Of a stretch of DNA of 64,000 nucleotides, positions 37,319 through 48,350 are shown piece by piece. Source of the DNA: Annona cherimola. Its lineage: Eukaryota > Streptophyta > Magnoliopsida > Magnoliales > Annonaceae. A program made the position numbers and the translations under genes. The number at the start of each line of letters is the position of its first letter. The first letter of the stretch is position 1. The stretch spans positions 27,707,817 through 27,771,816 of the forward strand of contig CM059971.1 of NCBI GenBank assembly GCA_030490835.1, written 5' to 3'. The notes beneath the pieces are model-generated. The model was given only the letters and a program-made list of their open reading frames with translations. It was not told the DNA's origin and did no database searches.

Positions 37319-37450
37319 TTTAGGTTTTGACTTTTTCTCTGAAATGCACCTTTTGGATTATTTAGGGCTTCCCTTGCTGAGATTTTGATCTTCGAACTTT
37401 GATTGAAACTCCCAAGCTACTCTCAATGTTCCCTTCGATCCGCACTAGGC

Positions 37451-38289
37451 CCTACCGGGGAAAACTTTAGTAATTGATTATTATAGTATCAGTCCAACCG
37501 ATTGTTTACTTGTTTAGAGCGATTGACCATAATGGCCCACTTTTCGGGGGATCAAAATTTTTTTAAGACATCTATTTTATCAATTTTTAAAATCCAAAAT
37601 AAAAATAAATACATTTTAAAAATTATTAAATTTTACATGGAAAAGTTTAGATAAGATTAACGTACGTATAAAAAACAAAAAACAAGAATATTTTTTAGGC
37701 TATCTAAAAATTGCCTGATTTATGAGCGATCATATAAAATCACATTGCAATTTTTTTATCATATAAAATAAAAATATATAAGATATACCAAGGGTTTATA
37801 ATGTTGTACTCTAGTTAAAGTGTGTCATGGTTAAATAGGCATATTTTGATGATGAAATCAAAATATACTTAAACCAGTTGTTAATTAAGATACCAAATTT
37901 TAATTAAAATAAATATGTATACGACTTCATCTTATTTTTTATTTATTCCATCTAGAATATACTTCACAATATTTCTTTTACAACTTAATTATCCTAAGTA
38001 ATCTTTTTTATTTTTTGAACGGATTATATCCAAATGTGTATTTGCAGGAGATAACCCTCCTAACAATCAAGAGACACACAAGACCAAGACATGAACCAAC
38101 TGAGTTGAGCCCTGAGTCACTAATGACCTCATCTAAAAAGTCTAAAATCAACAATATAATTTTTAAATTTATATATTAATTTTAAAGATATTTTTTGATA
38201 AATTTAGAGGTGTTTCCAACCCAAACTAACCAATCAAATGTGCTAGTAAGGATGAGAAGAAAATTCGAAATTCAATTGGATAAACTTTT
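37451..38289. other. AT-rich spacer
   Basis: No gene. A segment at about 37990-38110 has a T-rich start and, on minus, a TCAACTCAGTTGGT phrase like a tRNA A box but no B box. It is left uncalled. Confidence 0.35.
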
Positions 38290-39034
38290 GGTCATTATGT
38301 GTAGTTTTGAAATATATGCAAGGAACAAATCCGATTACCTACATATAGGATAACTCATCAATGCATAATTAGCTAGTATATGAGCTACGACTTTTGAGCA
38401 CACGATAACATTTACATCTATCGAAATTGAAGTTGCATTCCTTAATTCTCTTCGGAAGGCAACGAGTGGCTGAACGAATAAGACCATCATCTCTAAGGAA
38501 ATGAGATAGGATGAGGTAATTAGCCTCAAAGATGACATGTGGGTAGTGAGAATCCGCCACCCACGTTATCCCTAAGAGCATGCCTTCTGCCTCTATCCAA
38601 AGTGGATCTTCCTACCGCTACCATATCTAGCATTTTGCAGCTAAGAAATAGCTTCTTTGAGTATGAATAATAGTTGTAACTCCAATGGTCCTCGTGTTCC
38701 TTTTGAAGCCCGTGTCTGACCTTTCCCTATCCTTGGTTGGGTAGCTTTCATCTTACTAGGCCCTCATGGATAGGATAATGACTTTTGAAATAAGCATCTG
38801 AGTATCTAGTTGACACAGTAGCTCAACATACTTGTCGGGAATTTCAAGGGAAGGAAGAGATTCTCTCATTTTACATTGAAAGATTTTCGTACTAAATCTT
38901 CTAGCATGCTAGTATAAAAATCTGAGAAGCAATCTTCCATTAAAAGAGGATAATCGTTGTATTACATCACCAAGATTTCCACCAGGTTTAGGAGGAAATA
39001 GTCTCTTAAACCCTAGGTCATTGGCTGTAAAGAT
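38290..39034 (-). pseudogene. LINE 3' remnant, distal part (RNase H)
   Basis: Minus-strand text carries an RNase H-like run (VIFEANYLILSHFLRDDG, then AHILANYAL). It continues from the part at 46813-47560, from which it is now separated by the copia element. The last 190 bp (38845-39034) recur on the other side of the copia element. Confidence 0.65.
38845..39034. repeat. 190-bp direct repeat, left copy, abutting the copia element
   Basis: It is identical to 46813-47002 except for about two bases. It ends GCTGTAAAGAT exactly where the left LTR starts. Confidence 0.92.
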
Positions 39035-39362
39035 TGTTAGAATTAAACTCTTCTTCCATAAAGGTGTCCTAATTAAATAAAAAGTCTTTGAATTTAAAGA
39101 TACCCCAGCGTATCTGAGATACGTATGCAATCCGAGTCAAGGTAGAACTACACTTCTACTAAGAGTCATGATGGGAAGGGCTCTATATATAAAGGAGTCT
39201 AGGTCCCTCTCTCACATGTTTACATCACAAGTGGTTCCCATGTACCGCTCGTATCAAGGGAAGAAGTGTTGAGAGAGAAGACCTCGTACTCTACTCGGTC
39301 TACAGGTGGAATCTACATACACATGGATTCAGGTACGCTTCCTCATCACATGATTTCCAACA
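39035..39362 (+). repeat. Copia left LTR
   Basis: TG...CA ends. A TATATATAAAGG motif near 39184 is a plausible TATA box. The same motif occurs in the right LTR near 46620. Confidence 0.9.
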
Positions 39363-39364
39363 TG

Positions 39365-39376
39365 TGGTATCAGAGC
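39365..39376 (+). other. Primer-binding site
   Basis: TGGTATCAGAGC, complementary to the 3' end of initiator tRNA-Met, lies two bases after the LTR. Confidence 0.92.
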
Positions 39377-42018
39377 ACACGTTTCGATTTTGGGTATTAT
39401 AGATTCCACCCATAATTTGTATGAAAATTTATCCGTGAAATTATTTATGTTGTTACGAATTAATTACTTGATTATTTTATTATTATTAAAATCATGCCAT
39501 AATCTTTAACGATGGATTAAGACCAATTATGCCATATGGTCTCCCATTAAATAGTGTTGCTTGAAAAATTATTATTTTTCTCATGAATTTCTACTCCATG
39601 TGAGTTGCTGCCGAGTTTAAGTTTAGTTTCTGGAATATTAAATAATTATGGGTGTGTTTGGTAATGAATAAAACTTTTGATGAAAAGTTTTGAGGAGTAA
39701 AAGTTGTCAAATGATATGATATGATAGGGGTAATGATAAGTAGTAAAGAGGATAAAGTTAAAATAGATAGGTTAGTTGTGTGGATAGTTGTGTAGAAATG
39801 ATTGAAAAGTAGGGTAGTTGTATAGGAAAATGTGAAAAAATGATTAAAAAATATGATAGTGATGGAGAGTGAAAAGTTTTAGATTGAAAAGTTTTAAGTT
39901 GACATGTTTTATGGATTGCCAAACGCACCCTATATTAATTATTATATGGATGGCTGGACCGTTCTTTACCATCACTGGAAACCAATGCTGCCAGAACTGG
40001 ATGGATTTTACCATCACATGCCGGAGCTGGAACCGCACATGGATTAAGGCCATCCGATTTCCCAAGTTCCACGGAATCCATGGGTGGTCCAAGTCAACCA
40101 TGAAGTCCAACACTAGAAGACAAAAATCCATCTATTGTTCTACATAAAACCAATTTCTGGCAAAAAGACGGTGTGATACTATTATTTGATTGCCTACATG
40201 GATTTAGGCAACGTTACACCCATTGCTGTCGAACGCGATTTTGGATTTATATATATATATATGGGTTGAAGTCTTTCACATGGAATTATGGATTTTCGTT
40301 TTAACAAATAAAAAAAACAACAAGAAAACCGCTGCTGGACGTAATCGCCGTTTTCAATAATCCTCTGGATGCTAGAGGATTTTTATGAATGATCGGCACT
40401 GCAACTTTTAAAGCTACTGTTGCTGGTTTTTTATTTTTTTATTTTTTTATATACCACTGAAATTATAAAATAAAAAAAAGGACACATGGGATTCAACGGT
40501 GACAGTAGGCGGCGGGCTGGGCTAAAGAGCTAGAGTTTATCGGTTGGGGAGGCGATGAATAAATTTTACATAAAGCCCCTTGGACGGAAAATTTACATAT
40601 AAAACCGTTGGCTAGAAATTATAGGAAAACCCAAAGAAGTTTTCTTTACAAATCGACCCCATCTGTTTTTTTCCTCTGCTCATGGGCTTGGGCATTTTCC
40701 AAGCCTGCCCACAAAGCCCATGCGGTTGGCCCATTTCAGGAAACCCATTGTGCTTGGGGGGGCCAATTTCTTAGGCCCAGGCAGTTGGCCCATTTTAAGA
40801 AATCCATTTCGGGAAGCCCATTGACTTGGACGGGCCAACTTCTTAGGCTTAGCTTCACAGGCCCATATGGGCAACCCATTTTAGCTCAAATTATCCAGGC
40901 CTAAACCCAACAGCCCATTATGACAGAAAAGGACACATGGCCCATTATGAACCGTCCATACATAAATTAACATAATTCTTGGTCCTATTATCCAAATTGG
41001 ACGATCCAATAGTCATTTTCTATGTTTTTAGACATTCTGGATCAATGGAAGGGTCTAATTAAGCTATATAGGTCAATAAATTTGATTTTTTTTGGATATT
41101 TATGCAAATACATGTAAAATTTTGAATTATATGTGCAATTAATTCATGCGATTAGTTTATAAATGTCTAATTAGCAATTAATTTATGATTTATTGCTTTC
41201 TATTTAATATTCAGCATACAATATATATATGAATAATTATATAAGCTATGATTATTAAATTTTATAGTGAGATTATATTCTATGGTATGACTGGAGGTTG
41301 GTGTCTAGGCAAGAGGTATTGAAGAGGATCACGTGGTTATTTAATTAGGTCCCTGCTATGCAGGGGGAGCCTCCCACGCCCCACCTCACTTACCTGGCTG
41401 ACCAAAAGAAATAATATGGGATTTAATCGCACATAATGAATTTAATAATCATTATTATTGAATTATTCATATATATATTATACTCTATAATTTATATTAA
41501 TAATTTTGATTGTGTATTTTAGTTGCCCCAAAGGGTCTAAAATACATTTTTTAAAATTATTGTTATTGATTATTATGCAATTTATGTTTAATAAATATTG
41601 TTCATCTTTATGTCTTTGTTGCCCTAAAGGGTCTAAGATGTTTAGTTAATCAAATTTATTAAACAAAGAGAGAATAATATGATTTTTTCTCTCATCATAG
41701 AAATTGCATTATTAAAGAATATTATATTATAGTTTCACCCGAAGGTAGCTATAATTTAATATTTATCAATAATTAACTAGAACTGCATAAACACAGAAAA
41801 TTTTCTACCCGAAGGTGGGGATTTCTTAACTTTGTGTATTCATAATTAATTATTGAATATTATTGTTTATCATAGTATTATTGAATATAATCATGCATTA
41901 TTGCTTGTGTGATTAAATTTTAAAATTTTATCTATGATTAATTAATGTTAATGGAATTGTTACATAATATTTTATCCGAATCATAATGGTAACATTTGTT
42001 TAATCATTTTTTACAGCT
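39377..42018 (+). mobile_element. Long copia leader with inserted and repeated modules
   Basis: This 2.64-kb untranslated region contains a MITE (39650-39930), a cluster of GGCCCA/TGGGCC words (40680-40950), a 150-bp module shared with the Gypsy-like element at 60 kb (41290-41446), and two pairs of short hairpins just before gag (41517-41823). Confidence 0.7.
39650..39930. mobile_element. Tourist-like MITE, copy B, inside the copia leader
   Basis: It starts GGGTGTGTTTGGTAAT and ends TTGCCAAACGCACCC, with TAT on both sides (39647-39649, 39931-39933). It is 281 bp long and inverted relative to copy C, to which it aligns throughout (GATAGGGGTAATGAT, TAGAAATGATTGAAAAGTAGGG and so on). It is either a passenger in this copia family or a later hit on this copy. 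Confidence 0.82.
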
Positions 42019-42882
42019 ATGGTTCCTGTTCCTCAATCTCATCTGTCTAATATCTCGACACTGAATGGATCAAATTATTCTGATTAGCATGAGCAATTAC
42101 TTATTACCTTAGGATGTTTGGATCTAGATTTAGCCCTTCGTGTTGTAAAATCTAATGACTTTACGCCTGAAAGTACCGATAGTCAAAAGATTCAATTTGA
42201 TAAATAGGAGCGTTCCAACAGGTTGTCTCTTATGATTATAAAGAGTACAATAGAAAAAAATATTAGGGGCTCTATTTCTGAACCTGAAAATGAAAGTGTC
42301 AAAACTTATCTTGACTCAATTAAGGAAAAATTCAGTGGGTCAGATAAAGCATTGGCTGGAATGCTCACTAACAAATTGACTTCAATGAAATATGATAGCA
42401 TTTGTGGAGTGCGAAAGCACATAATGGAAATGTCAAATATAGCTGAGAAACTTAATGAACTAGGAATGAAAATTTCTGACTCTTTCCTAGTCATATTTGT
42501 CTTAAACTCTCTTCCATCTCAGTTTTCACAATTCAAAATCTCCTATAACACACAAAAGGAGAAATGGACTTTAAATGAATTAATATCCATGTGTGTACAA
42601 GAGGAAGAGAGATTAAAGCAGGATGGATCAATGACCATCTATTTCACATCGACTTCTAAGCAGTACAAGTCAAAGAAAGGAAAAGGGAAGAATAAATTTC
42701 CATTAAAGAAAGGCTTAGAGGATGGATTGAAAAAGTCCGCTGAGAAATGTCATTTCTGTAAAAAGAAAGGACATTTTAAGAAAGATTGTCTCAAGCGGAA
42801 GAGTTGGTTCGAAAAGAAAGGAAACAATTACATACATGTTTGCCTTGAAACCAATTTCATAAATGTATCCTCTAATTTATGA
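42019..42882 (+). pseudogene. Copia gag with zinc knuckle
   Basis: It opens at 42019 (MVPVPQSHLSNISTLNGSNY). In-frame TAG codons at 42085-42087 and 42205-42207 both sit where the family has Trp. It then stays open to TGA at 42880-42882. The middle matches the UBN2/Retrotran-gag capsid-like region (SFLVIFVLNSLPSQFSQFK). A CCHC knuckle CHFCKKKGHFKKDC lies near 42748-42789. Confidence 0.85.
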
Positions 42883-43118
42883 TGTATTGACTCTGGTGCT
42901 GCTATCCATGTTTCAAACTCTTTGCAGGCATTTCATTCAACCCGCAACCCAAAACCGCATGAGTCGTCTATTTTAATGGGCAATCTGACCAAGTCTAAAG
43001 TTAAAGCAATAGGAAATTACAGACTTCGCCTTGACACAGGGCATTTTTTAGAACTGCATCATGTTTTCTATGTTCCGTCCATTTCTAGAATTTAATTTCT
43101 TTACCAAAACTTGATGTA
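42883..43118 (+). pseudogene. Copia protease
   Basis: Directly after the gag stop, in the same frame, comes CIDSGAAIHVSNS, the DSGA aspartic protease box. LHHVFYVPSIS follows near 43050-43085. A frame change follows, and the downstream frame continues with LPKLDVMGYSF at 43119. Confidence 0.8.
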
Positions 43119-44024
43119 ATGGGTTATTCTTTCAGTTTTGCAAACTCAAAGTTTTCTTTATTTAAAGATTCTATTTTAGTTGGAACCGGAACATTATTTA
43201 ATGGTTTATATCAAATAAGTGCAGATTGCTCATTTATTAATTGTTCATCTACCTTAAATGTATGTGCTGGTAATAAACGTGGTATGATTGATAAAAATTC
43301 CTCCATGTTGTGGCATAAAAGATTAGGTCATATATCGAAAAAAAGGATGCTAAGATTAGTAAAAGATGGAGTATTATCTAATCTAGATTTTACTGATTTT
43401 AGCATATGCATCGATTGTATTAAAGGAAAACAAACCAAAACTCAGAAAAAGAGTGCCATGAGAAGCAATGGACTTTTAAAATTGATCCGCATCAATATTT
43501 GTGGTCCATTCTCATCATGTATTGGAGGTGAAAAATATTTTATCACGTTATGGTTATATTTTCCTATTAAATGAAAAGTCTGATTCTTTGAACATTTTTA
43601 AAATATTCAAAGAGTTAGTAGAAAAGAAATTGGATAGGAAAATTAAAGTGTGAGATCTGACAGGGGCGGTGAATATTATGGTAAACATGGTCAATTAGGT
43701 CGAATTCCTAGTCCATTTGCTAAATTTCTAGAAGAAAATGGTATTGAACCTCAATATACGATGCCTGAAACTCCCCAACAAAATGGTGTTGCTGAAAGGA
43801 GAAATCGTACTCTCATGGATATGGTGAAAAGTATGATTAGCAACTCATCCTTGCCCTTATTCTTGTGGAGTGAAGCCTTGAAAACTACTATGTATATCCT
43901 CAACAGAGTTCCCAGTAAAGCTGTTCGTAAAACTCCATTTGAGTTACGGTCAGGCAAGAAACCCAGTTTGAGACATATGCATATTTGGGGTTGTCAAGCA
44001 GAAGCGAAGATACTCAACCCATAA
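43119..44024 (+). pseudogene. Copia GAG-pre-integrase and integrase
   Basis: LWHKRLGHISKKRMLRLV is the GAG-pre-integrase motif. In the integrase core the usual first catalytic Asp before ICGPF is Asn (INICGPF, about 43490). A small deletion near 43545 removes the FIDDYSR-type stretch. A one-base loss at about 43649 shifts the frame just before RSDRGGEY, which holds the second Asp. The Glu in [11 protein letters not shown] is present. The enzyme cannot be active. Confidence 0.85.
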
Positions 44025-44033
44025 GAAAAGAAA

Positions 44034-45240
44034 TTGGACCCAAGGACTATTAGTTGTTTCTTTATTGGGTATCCAGAATGGTCTAAAGGGTATAGATTTT
44101 ATAGTCCATTTCATAATACTAGGATCATTGAGACCGGAACAGCTCGATTAATTGAGAATGACGAAAATAGTGAGAGCATAACTCCACAAAATGTGGAATT
44201 TGAGGAAATCAGAGATTTTTCCTCTGGTTCATCACTAATAGATGCAAGAACTAAGATTGTTGATCATAACATGACAGATCAACAACCAGAAATTACTATG
44301 CAGCCCACGGAAGAGACTAATAATGAATCGATCTCAATTCCAAATGACATTCATTAATATGATAATGTAGAACATATTAATGAGCCAAGAAGGTCTAATC
44401 GAATAAGAAGACCTGCTATTTCAGATGACTATATTATATATTTGGAAGAATGTATTGACGATCCTTGTATTGAAAATGATCCATTGACATTCAAAGAAAT
44501 CATTAATAGTGAAAAGTCTGAATTATGGATCAATGTTATGAAAGATGAATTAGAATCCATGTTTCAAAACAAAGTTTGGGATTTTGTTACGATGCCTAAA
44601 GGGAGTAAACCTGTTGGTTGTAAATGGATATTTAAAACCAAACGGGACCCTAAAGGTAATGTAGAAAGGTATAAGGCCAGACTTGTTGCTAAAGGATTCA
44701 TACAAATAGAAGACATTGATTATAAGGAGATATTTTCACCAGTCTCCAGAAAAGATTCATTCAGAATCATTATGGCATTAGTGGCTTACTTTGACTTAGA
44801 GTTACACCAAATGGATGTAAAGACGAAATTTCTGAATGAAGATTTAGAAGAGGAGGTGTACATGGTGCAACCTGAAGGATTTAAAATGGAAGGAAAGGAC
44901 ACATTAGTATGCAAATTAAAGAAATCTATATATGGACTTAAACAAACTTCCCGACAGTGGTATTTAAAGTTCAACAAAGTTATCACTTCCTTTGGATTTA
45001 CAGAAAACATTGATGACCAATTTATATATCTAAAGTTGAGTGTGAGCAAGTTTATATTTTTGATTCTATATGTAGATGATATTTTGCTTGCTACTAATGA
45101 TTTAGGTCTTTTACATAACACTAAAAGTTTCCTTTCTGAACATTTTGATATATGGGTGGGGCATCATGTGTCATAGGAATTGAGGTCCATCGAAATAGGC
45201 CTAAAAGACTTTTAGGGTTATCATAAAGGGCGTATATCAA
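44034..45240 (+). pseudogene. Copia reverse transcriptase
   Basis: It continues in the integrase frame after a TAA at about 44024. It includes the linker (LDPRTISCFFIGYPEWSKGY), then RT from about 44510: WDFVTMPKGSKPVGCKWIFK, RLVAKGF, HQMDVKTKFLN, SIYGLKQ. The YVDDILLA active site is intact (about 45070-45090). A further TAA lies near 44356. The frame shifts at about 45150, where the next segment should carry the GIEIHR box. Confidence 0.88.
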
Positions 45241-46012
45241 TAAAATTTTAGAAAGATTCCAAATGTCTAACATCTCATCATGTGAAGTGTCAATCTTTAA
45301 GGGTCAAAAATATGGTCTACATCAGTGTCCACAGAATGAGATTGAGAAACAGAAAATGAGGTCCATCCTGTATGCTTCTGCTCTTGGGAGCATGATATAT
45401 GCGCAAGTTTGTACACGTCCTGACATCAGTTATGCAATGGGATTACTTGGAAGATATCAAAGCAATCTAGAAATGGAATATTGGAAAGCAGTAAAGAAAG
45501 TGATGAGATATCTCCAAGGGACTAAAGATTATGAGCTCACGTATGCAAAAACTGATCAATTAGAAGTGATTGGTTACAGAGATTTAGATTATGCTGGTTG
45601 TACAGATAGCAGAAGATCCACATCAGGCTATATTTTCTTATTAGCCGGTGGAGCAGTTTCATGGAAGAGTGGGAGACAAAATCGTGTAGTTGACTCTACC
45701 ATAGAAGCTGAATTTGTCGGTTGTCATGAAGCATCCTCACATGCACTTTGGTTGAGGAAATTTATCTCAGAGCTTAAAATTATGGATTCTATCTCTAAGC
45801 CTCTGAGAATCAGTTGTGACAATTCATCAGCGATTAGCTTCTCCAATTATAGAAAAATTACTGGCGCTAACAAGCATATTGATGCTAAGTTTATGTCAGT
45901 ACAAGAAAGGATTAATGATCATCTGATATCGATTAGTTTTGTTGGCACTGCTGATATGATTGCTGATCCCATGACTAAGGCTCGGCGCCCAAAGTTTTCT
46001 CTAAACATATAA
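45241..46012 (+). pseudogene. Copia RNase H
   Basis: RPDISYAMGLLGRYQSN, YRDLDYAGCTDSRRSTSGY, SWKSGRQNRVVDSTIEAEF and ANKHIDAKF are the standard copia RNase H signatures, open from 45263. A TAA just upstream (near 45225) probably replaces a Gln codon. It ends at 46012, 457 bp before the right LTR. Confidence 0.88.
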
Positions 46013-46469
46013 GAAATATGGGTCTTGTTATGTGGGACAATTATTGATGTAATCGATATATTTTGAGATCTCATGTTGGATGATTATTTTTTTTGTTTCA
46101 TTATGGTATTTTGTTGACAATTTTATGTGATTTTGGAAACAAAAGATTTTATCTATTTGATATTAACGTGGGACATTAAAATCACATAATTGTAAATCTG
46201 CCATTAAGAACTTAGTTAAGTAAGTTTGCTAATATCGTGGTGCATAGAAGGAAGTATGTTACATATTGCATATAACCGCCATGATTCATATTGACAAATT
46301 TTTCTTAACTTAAGTATTAAAGTTGGATTGCGTATGTAATGACTGGACATATTTTTCAAATGAGTGCACTCGTCCGGTAATTTTTCAAATGTTAAATCAA
46401 AGGATTGTATTTTAAGTATAATTTTTCTTTTCTTTCTTAATTTTATTTTAATTAGGCCAAGTGGGAGAA

Positions 46470-46797
46470 TGTTAGAATTAAACTCTTCTTCCATAAAAGT
46501 GTCCTAATTAAATAAGAAGTCTTTGAATTTAAAGATACCCCAGCGTATCTGAGATACGTATGCAATCCGAGTCCAGGTAGAACTACACTTCTACTAAGAG
46601 TCATGATGGGAAGGGCTCTATATATAAAGGAGTCTAGGTCCCTCTCTCATATGTTTATATCACAAGTGGTTCCCATCTACCGCTCGTATCAAGGGGAGAA
46701 GTGTTGAGGGAGAAGATATCGTACTCTACTCGGTCTACAGGTGGAATCTACATACACATGGATTCAGGTATGCTTCCACATCACATGATTTCCAACA
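46470..46797 (+). repeat. Copia right LTR
   Basis: 328 bp, the same length as the left LTR, preceded by AAGTGGGAGAA. A 15-bp filler (46798-46812) separates it from the 190-bp repeat. Confidence 0.9.
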
Positions 46798-46812
46798 TTG
46801 AATCTTCCGCAT

Positions 46813-47002
46813 CAAGGGAAGGAAGAGATTCTCTCATTTTACATTGAAAGATTTTTGTACTAAATCTTCTAGCATGCTAGTATAAAAATCTGAGAAGCAA
46901 TCTTCCATTAAAAGAGGATAATCGTTGTATTACATCACCAAGATTTCCACCAGGTTTAGGAGGAAATAGTCTCCTAAACCCTAGGTCATTGGCTGTAAAG
47001 AT
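46813..47002. repeat. 190-bp direct repeat, right copy
   Basis: Matches 38845-39034 with about two substitutions. Here it continues naturally into LINE sequence (GGCAGCACTG). Confidence 0.92.
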
Positions 47003-47560
47003 GGCAGCACTGTGCTAGAAAAGGTGAAAATTATCTTCATTTCTAGTCCTGGATAAAGAACAAATAAAATCTAGTTAGAGGCTCCTATGTACAAGATTTA
47101 CCTTTGTGAGAAGTATATTTTGGAGCAATCTCCCACTAATGATGAGTATTTTAGAAGGCAACTTCAGCTTCCACAAGTCACAAATAACTCCCATGACAGC
47201 CACCCTATGATGTCCCTTGCCATCTTTTGGCCTGTTGCTACTTCTATGAATGATCCTATATATTGATTTTATAGAGAACATGTCATCAAGTTCATGAGGC
47301 TAGAAGATATTGTCTCTATCTACTTAGACTAGAAGTGGGGTGCTGCTAACAATGTTCCACCTTAATTCTCCAATAATAGCCTTTACCTTTGCCTCCTACC
47401 ATGTTTTATAAGTATAGTCAATGAAACATTCCACCCTTACGTCTTTCATTACATCTTTAGGTAGGGGAACAACCACAACGAGTTAGTTGGGGTCCAATTA
47501 TCCTTCAAAAATTGAATCAATTTTCCATCCCCCGTCCTCTCTTAGCTCTCCTTCAGGATA
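47003..47560 (-). pseudogene. LINE 3' remnant, proximal part (zf-RVT region)
   Basis: A minus-strand frame at 47281-47075 reads FSIKSIYRIIHRSS and LWKLKLPSKILI, the zf-RVT neighbourhood of a LINE ORF2. It leads on the minus strand into the 190-bp block and then, across the copia element, into the RNase H piece at 38.3-38.8 kb. It is 5'-truncated at about 47560. Confidence 0.65.
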
Positions 47561-47934
47561 AAGTCCTAATGTGCAAGTACAAGTTTTTCTTTAGGAACCC
47601 ATGACTACTAATCTAAATTTATGCAAAATCACACTAAAATTAACAATCATGTGAGTGATAGTGTAGACTAATGGTTAGTAGAGTTGAATCCGGAGAGAGA
47701 CAATGAAGGCTTGCATTATTTAAGAAAGAAAATTAATTCGAACTAAACATTTAAAAGCAAATTACGACTAGAAAATTAAAGTGCAATGAAAATAATCAAA
47801 AGTAAAAACTTAATTTGAATTGAAAATTACAAAATAATGAAAAGAAGAAAAATATCTAAAACTAAGAAAAGTAAAAATAAATCTAGATGGCTTGCAGTGA
47901 AGAAAAATTTCTCTTGAAACTCCTCCAAGATTAT

Positions 47935-48350
47935 TGTTAGGAAATGAAATTCGGGTTGATACAAATTACAATGGAAGCATACATAATATAAAATTGGATA
48001 AAAAAATAGCAACAAGATCAAAAACAAAAAAACACCAAATTTTACGTAGAAAACTTTTCAAGCCAAAAAAGAAAAAGCTATAGGAGAGAGACAATGATTC
48101 ACTATGATAAATAGGCTACAGATTTATACATAAGAATACCTCACACATATTCTCTGCATGTCTCACACATATCTCAAATGAGAACGCTCTGATAACCCTT
48201 CTCTTATGCCACAACGAGATACCTCTCAAGGCTCTACCGAATCCCTAACTGATACATATATAAATAGAATTATAATGAGTATTTGTATAATACCATACAC
48301 AATTCCAGTCTCACACAACTAAAATACACAAGATACACAATCCCTAATTT
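47935..48350 (-). repeat. LTR fragment related to the 30.6-kb LTR, reverse orientation
   Basis: On plus it starts TGTTAGGAAATGAAATTCGGG, the reverse complement of the CCGAATCAAATTTCCTAACA end of the other LTR. The similarity (TTGATCTTGTTG, TATGTATGCTTC, TACCAGTTAGAG-like words) runs to about 48350. The outer end is indistinct. Confidence 0.55.

Larger units (their letters stand above)
33965..37450 (-). mobile_element. Degenerate LINE lacking its 3' half
   Basis: Minus-strand order: 5' leader (from about 37450), ORF1 from 37318, ORF2 from 35988. The sequence stops at about 33965 inside the reverse transcriptase, after the LRQGDPLSP-equivalent segment and before the YADD box. RNase H, the 3' UTR and the A tail are absent. 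LINEs normally lose their 5' ends, so this copy was truncated by later deletion or insertion rather than at integration. Confidence 0.8.
39035..46797 (+). mobile_element. Ty1/copia retrotransposon, 7.76 kb, defective
   Basis: Two 328-bp LTRs (39035-39362, 46470-46797) begin TGTTAGAATT and end TTCCAACA. They differ at roughly a dozen positions by eye. A Met-tRNA primer-binding site TGGTATCAGAGC is at 39365-39376. A polypurine tract AAGTGGGAGAA precedes the right LTR. Domain order is gag with knuckle, protease, integrase, RT, RNase H, i.e. copia. The reading frame is broken by at least four stops and several shifts. The 5' leader is unusually long (2.64 kb) and holds a nested MITE. No 5-bp target duplication is seen; a 190-bp repeat flanks it instead. 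Confidence 0.93.

Noticed and set aside
37990..38110. Possible minus-strand SINE with an A-box-like TCAACTCAGTTGGT
   Set aside because: No B box at the right distance; the A-rich tail alone is not enough.
39030..46802. Normal 5-bp target duplication of the copia element
   Set aside because: The flanking pentamers AAGAT and TTGAA do not match; the 190-bp repeat is the only flanking duplication.
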